In this document: one piece after another, positions 60,338 through 64,000 of the stretch | Numbering within the stretch: position 1 is the stretch's first letter | Layout: each line of letters starts with the position of its first letter | Assembly (NCBI GenBank): GCA_009740415.1 | Contig: WOYE01000005.1 | Coordinates: forward strand, 1-64,000 | Source of the DNA: Planococcaceae bacterium Storch 2/2-2 | GTDB taxonomy: Bacteria > Bacillota > Bacilli > Bacillales_A > Planococcaceae | Length of the DNA: 64,000 nucleotides | Reading direction: 5' to 3' | The notes under the pieces: model-generated | What the model was told of the DNA's origin: nothing | Databases searched by the model: none | The model's input: the letters and a program-made list of their open reading frames with translations, nothing else | Made by a program: the position numbers and the translations under genes

Positions 60338-61606
60338 TTATTTTTTCGCGCGTTTCAGTTCACGTTGCAACTCTTCAAAAAATTGCGCATTCGTTTCCGT
60401 CTGCTTTAAACGACGGATGAATCGTTCGGTGAAGTCTGGGCTGCTTGAAAATGTTTTACGAATGAGCCATAGCTTTTCTAAGTTTTCTTTGTCGAGCAAC
60501 AACTCTTCTTTTCGCGTGCCAGACTTTCGAATGTCGAGCGCTGGGAAAATGCGACGTTCTGCTAAACTGCGGTCCAAATGCAATTCCATATTTCCCGTTC
60601 CTTTGAACTCTTCATAAATGACTTCATCCATTCGGGAGCCTGTATCGACGAGAGCCGTCGCTAAAATCGTTAAGCTGCCGCCTTCTTCTAAATTACGAGC
60701 CGCTCCGAAAAATCGTTTCGGACGGTGAAGCGCCGCCGGATCAATTCCGCCGGATAACGTACGGCCACTCGGCGGAATGACGAGGTTGTAAGCACGTGCG
60801 AGACGTGTGATCGAGTCTAATAAAATGACGACGTCTCGTTTATGTTCGACGAGACGCATGGCGCGTTCCAATACGAGCTCGGCTACTTTTACGTGGTTTT
60901 CCGGTAACTCATCGAAGGTCGAACTAACGACGTCTGCTTTCACCGAACGTTCAATGTCCGTCACTTCTTCCGGTCGCTCGTCGATGAGCAAGACGATCAA
61001 CTCTGTATTCGGATGATTTTTCGTAATCGACGTCGCAATTTCTTTAATGAGTGTCGTCTTTCCTGCTTTCGGCGGAGCGACGATCATTCCTCGTTGACCG
61101 AAACCGATCGGTGAAACGAGATCGATGATGCGCGTCGATAAGTGGTCCGGTGTCGTTTCCAATTGAATGTGGCGATCGGGGTAAAGGGGCGTCAATGCTG
61201 GGAAATGGACGCGCTCTCTCGACAATTCTGGATCGTCCCCGTTAACTGCTTCAACTTGAAGCAATCCGTAATATCGTTCATTTTCTTTCGGTGGACGAAC
61301 TTTTCCAGACACTTTATCGCCGTTTCTTAAATCGAAACGTCGAATTTGAGAAGCTGAAATGTAAATGTCTTCGGAGCTCGGAGAATAGTTAATCGGGCGT
61401 AAGAAGCCATACCCTTCCGTTTGAATAATTTCGAGTACACCTTCCATAAAGAAGAACCCTTCTTGTTCAGCACGTGACTTTAAAATGGAAAAAATCAATT
61501 CTTTTTTTGTCAGCTTTGCATAATAGGAAACGTTGTATTCTCTCGCGAGCGTATACAATTCCTTCAATGTCATTCCTTCTAATGCGGAAATCGTTAACAT
61601 CGTCAT
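60338..61606 (-). CDS. rho: Transcription termination factor Rho
   Basis: The hexameric RNA helicase has 422 residues, with an N-terminal Rho_N domain ([20 protein letters not shown]), an RNA-binding cold-shock-like domain ([20 protein letters not shown]), the P-loop [17 protein letters not shown] and the Q/R-loop [18 protein letters not shown] 61606 is preferred, using GTGTGGTG as the ribosome-binding site; a GTG at 61618 is within that site. Confidence 0.95.
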   Translation of the reverse strand: MTMLTISALEGMTLKELYTLAREYNVSYYAKLTKKELIFSILKSRAEQEGFFFMEGVLEIIQTEGYGFLRPINYSPSSEDIYISASQIRRFDLRNGDKVSGKVRPPKENERYYGLLQVEAVNGDDPELSRERVHFPALTPLYPDRHIQLETTPDHLSTRIIDLVSPIGFGQRGMIVAPPKAGKTTLIKEIATSITKNHPNTELIVLLIDERPEEVTDIERSVKADVVSSTFDELPENHVKVAELVLERAMRLVEHKRDVVILLDSITRLARAYNLVIPPSGRTLSGGIDPAALHRPKRFFGAARNLEEGGSLTILATALVDTGSRMDEVIYEEFKGTGNMELHLDRSLAERRIFPALDIRKSGTRKEELLLDKENLEKLWLIRKTFSSSPDFTERFIRRLKQTETNAQFFEELQRELKRAKK

Positions 61607-61662
61607 GTTGTGCACCACACTTTTCTATAGTTTATTCTCACTTCATTCGAATTCTCCTTACA

Positions 61663-61695
61663 GAAAAAGAGACCGACAGACGTCGGACTCTTTTC
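61663..61695 (-). terminator. Terminator of glpX
   Basis: AAAAGAGTCCGAC pairs with GTCGGTCTCTTTT (one mismatch), with a U5 run on the minus strand. Confidence 0.88.
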
Positions 61696-61713
61696 TATAC
61701 ACTCGTTCACATC

Positions 61714-62682
61714 TTATTTATTTTCTAAAATGAGACGTGGTTTTTTAGCCATGCTGTGACGACCTTCTACGAAACGAATCGTCCCTGATTTTGAACGCAT
61801 AACGAGAGAATGAGTCGTACTAAATCCACCTTTAAACTGAACACCGCTTAACAATTCACCATCGGTTACACCCGTTGCAGCGAAGATCGCATCGTCGCCT
61901 TTGACGAGATCGTCCATCGTTAAAATGTGATCGATGTCAAGACCCATCGCTTCACAACGCTTCTCTTCTTCTTTCGATGTCGGAGCAAGCTTTCCGATCA
62001 ATTCTCCGCCGAGTGTTTTCATACCGACTGCTGAAATGACACCTTCTGGCGCGCCGCCGTAACCGAATAAAATATCGATTCCTGTTGAGTCGAATGCCGT
62101 ATTCAATGCTGCCGCAACGTCGCCGTCTTGGATCAATTTAATACGTGCACCGGCTGCGCGAATTTCTTCGATCATTTCTTTATGACGTGGACGATCTAAA
62201 ATCGTCGCAACGACGTCTTCGATGTTTTTGTTTTTCGCTTTCGCTACGGCGTGTAAGTTTTCTGTCACCGATGCGTTAATGTCGATTTTTCCGACGGCTT
62301 CTGGTCCGACAGCAATTTTATTCATGTACATATCGGGTGCGTGAAGTAAATTTCCACGGTCTGCCACTGCTAATACAGCGAGTGCGTTCCATCCGCCAGA
62401 TGCGACAATGTTCGTTCCTTCGAGTGGATCGACTGCGATATCGACTGCTGGTCCTGGTGTTTGTCCGAGTTCTTCACCGATGTAAAGCATCGGCGCTTCG
62501 TCCATTTCACCTTCTCCGATGACGACAACTCCTTCCATCGGAATCGTGTCAAACACGTGGCGCATGGCAGTAGTTGCTGCGTCGTCGGCTTCATTTTTCA
62601 GTCCGCGTCCCATCCATCGTGCACTTGCTACTGCTGCTGCTTCTGTTACTCGTACGAGCTCCATTGATAAACTTCGTTCCAT
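61714..62682 (-). CDS. glpX: Class II fructose-1,6-bisphosphatase GlpX
   Basis: The 322-residue gluconeogenic phosphatase has [40 protein letters not shown] (metal site) and [27 protein letters not shown] lies 11 bases before ATG. Its place between the second murA and rho is as in Bacillus. Confidence 0.95.
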   Translation of the reverse strand: MERSLSMELVRVTEAAAVASARWMGRGLKNEADDAATTAMRHVFDTIPMEGVVVIGEGEMDEAPMLYIGEELGQTPGPAVDIAVDPLEGTNIVASGGWNALAVLAVADRGNLLHAPDMYMNKIAVGPEAVGKIDINASVTENLHAVAKAKNKNIEDVVATILDRPRHKEMIEEIRAAGARIKLIQDGDVAAALNTAFDSTGIDILFGYGGAPEGVISAVGMKTLGGELIGKLAPTSKEEEKRCEAMGLDIDHILTMDDLVKGDDAIFAATGVTDGELLSGVQFKGGFSTTHSLVMRSKSGTIRFVEGRHSMAKKPRLILENK

Positions 62683-62764
62683 AATATATTTGCCTCCCGT
62701 TGTACGGTCTTAGTTTTATTTCTTCAATCCTCATTAATTATATCATACGCATCGCGCAATCGAT

Positions 62765-64000
62765 TTACTCATTTGTTACAATTTCTTCTTTTTTCGGTAC
62801 ACGACGAATGTCCGCACCAATTTCGTTCAATTTTTCGATCAAATCACTATACCCTCGTTCGATATGATACACGTCGTAAATGTGTGTTTTTCCTTTCGCG
62901 AGCAAACCTGCCATCACTAAAGCAGCTCCTGCTCGCAAATCAGTCGCCCGAACGGCTGCACCTTCTAATTCGACCGGTCCTGTAATGACGGCCGCATTGC
63001 CTTCGACGCGACCTTTCATTCCCATACGACGCAATTCATCGACTTGTTTAAAACGTGCCGAATAAATCGTATCCGTGACGACCGATGTCCCGTCCGCTTG
63101 TGTTAATAAAACGGTGAGCGGTTGTTGTAAATCGGTCGGGAACCCTGGGTAAACGAGCGTTTTGACGTCGAGTGGTGCGAGTGGCTCTGTCCGTTCGGGA
63201 ATGAAAATTTGTTCTTCGCCTTCTTCGATGACGACGCCTGCTTCACGCAGTTTCGCTGTCAATGCTTCAACGTGAAGAGGGATGACGTTGTCGATCGTCA
63301 CTCCTTTTCCAATCGCAGCTGCCATGATCATGTACGTTCCCGCTTCGATCCGATCCGGAATGATCGAGTGGCGCGTACCGTGTAATTCGTCGACTCCGTC
63401 GATTCGAATGACGTTCGTTCCCGCCCCTTTAATTTTCGCACCCATATTCGTCAACAACGTAGCGACGTCGATAATTTCCGGCTCTTTCGCAGCGTTTTCA
63501 ATGATCGTCTGCCCTTTCGCACGAACGGCAGCGAGCATAATGTTAATCGTCGCTCCGACACTGACGACGTCTAAATAAATTTTAGCGCCGACTAATTCGT
63601 CCGCACGTAAATAAATCGCACCGTGTTCGTTCGTCACTTTTGCACCGAGCGCTTCGAACCCTTTAATATGTTGATCGATCGGGCGAGGTCCGAGCGGGCA
63701 ACCGCCTGGTAATCCGATGACCGCACGACCGAAACGACCGAGCATCGCACCCATCATGTAATACGAAGCGCGCATTTTTTTCACATCGCCGTTCGGTAAC
63801 GGCATTTCAACGATACCGGATGGGTCGATTTCCATCGTGCCATCGACGAACGACGTTTCAATGCCGACTTCTTCTAATAAGCGACGTAACGTTTGAACGT
63901 CCGAAATGTCGGGCAATCCGTCGATCGTCACTTTTGAATTAGCGAGTACAGAAGCGGGAATGAGCGCAACCGCGCTATTTTTTGCACCGCTTACTTTAAT
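62765..64000 (-). CDS. murA: UDP-N-acetylglucosamine 1-carboxyvinyltransferase (second copy, MurZ/MurAB type; 5' end outside window)
   Basis: The frame is open to the window edge, reading [20 protein letters not shown] at its start, so only the first few residues are missing. The catalytic cysteine lies in [20 protein letters not shown]. The position next to glpX and rho corresponds to murAB/murZ of Bacillus. Two MurA copies are normal in Bacillota; this one is usually the secondary enzyme. Confidence 0.94.
   Translation of the reverse strand: MKVSGAKNSAVALIPASVLANSKVTIDGLPDISDVQTLRRLLEEVGIETSFVDGTMEIDPSGIVEMPLPNGDVKKMRASYYMMGAMLGRFGRAVIGLPGGCPLGPRPIDQHIKGFEALGAKVTNEHGAIYLRADELVGAKIYLDVVSVGATINIMLAAVRAKGQTIIENAAKEPEIIDVATLLTNMGAKIKGAGTNVIRIDGVDELHGTRHSIIPDRIEAGTYMIMAAAIGKGVTIDNVIPLHVEALTAKLREAGVVIEEGEEQIFIPERTEPLAPLDVKTLVYPGFPTDLQQPLTVLLTQADGTSVVTDTIYSARFKQVDELRRMGMKGRVEGNAAVITGPVELEGAAVRATDLRAGAALVMAGLLAKGKTHIYDVYHIERGYSDLIEKLNEIGADIRRVPKKEEIVTNE

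Noticed and set aside
62765-64000. Two murA genes as an anomaly
   Set aside because: Two MurA paralogs at these two positions are normal for Bacillales.

Overview
The window comes from a low-to-mid GC Bacillota of the order Bacillales. The backbone murA2-glpX-rho-rpmE-tdk-prfA-prmC-ywlC-ywlE-rpiB-ywlG-glyA-upp-wecB-atpIBEFHAGDC-ywzB-murA-mbl-flhO-flhP-fabZ-ywpF-ssb-ywqA follows the order I recall for Bacillus subtilis. The sporulation genes that sit between the atp operon and mbl in spore formers are absent, and S-layer/SLH genes are prominent. Together these suggest a non-sporulating, flagellated, S-layered relative such as Exiguobacterium. That genus call is inference only.

Bases 1-16135 hold the S-layer locus. 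On the minus strand, csaB-divergent genes (tagA-like glycosyltransferase, wecC, an O-antigen-ligase-like membrane protein) precede a 1073-residue S-layer protein with three SLH domains. Downstream is a gene for a second secreted protein, which appears to be interrupted by an 0.9-kb group II intron with no reverse transcriptase. The plus strand carries csaB, a GT4 glycosyltransferase, a MurJ/Wzx-type flippase and a protein resembling a glucuronyl C5-epimerase. Together with wecB at 50 kb (UDP-ManNAc supply), these genes look like a pathway for a pyruvylated, uronic-acid-containing secondary wall polymer that SLH domains bind.

Bases 14678-25480 hold the SLH client proteins: two paralogous SLH-SH3-amidases, an SLH-only mini-protein, a phosphodiester glycosidase, an SLH-SH3-glucosaminidase and a subtilisin-like protease with C-terminal SLH domains. 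Bases 25671-30294 are accessory: an EamA transporter, a Yip1-like membrane protein with an HlyD-like adaptor (YknW/YknX-like but without the ABC genes), a small unknown and an XRE regulator. Bases 30564-34792 encode a SNF2 helicase and an upstream partner that sits where a SWIM zinc-finger protein is usual but lacks the zinc ligands.

Bases 34929-64000 are the conserved housekeeping block, almost entirely on the minus strand. It covers fatty-acid synthesis, rod hooks, cell shape, peptidoglycan precursors, ATP synthase, nucleotide and one-carbon metabolism, translation termination, tRNA modification and transcription termination.

The most unusual features are the ORF-less group II intron and, inside it, four consecutive hairpins with different stems but the same 7-nt loop YYGCCAA. 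Also notable are several places where the U-tract of an intrinsic terminator directly abuts the ribosome-binding site of the next gene, and terminator-like structures in the leaders of the atp operon and the phosphodiester glycosidase gene.
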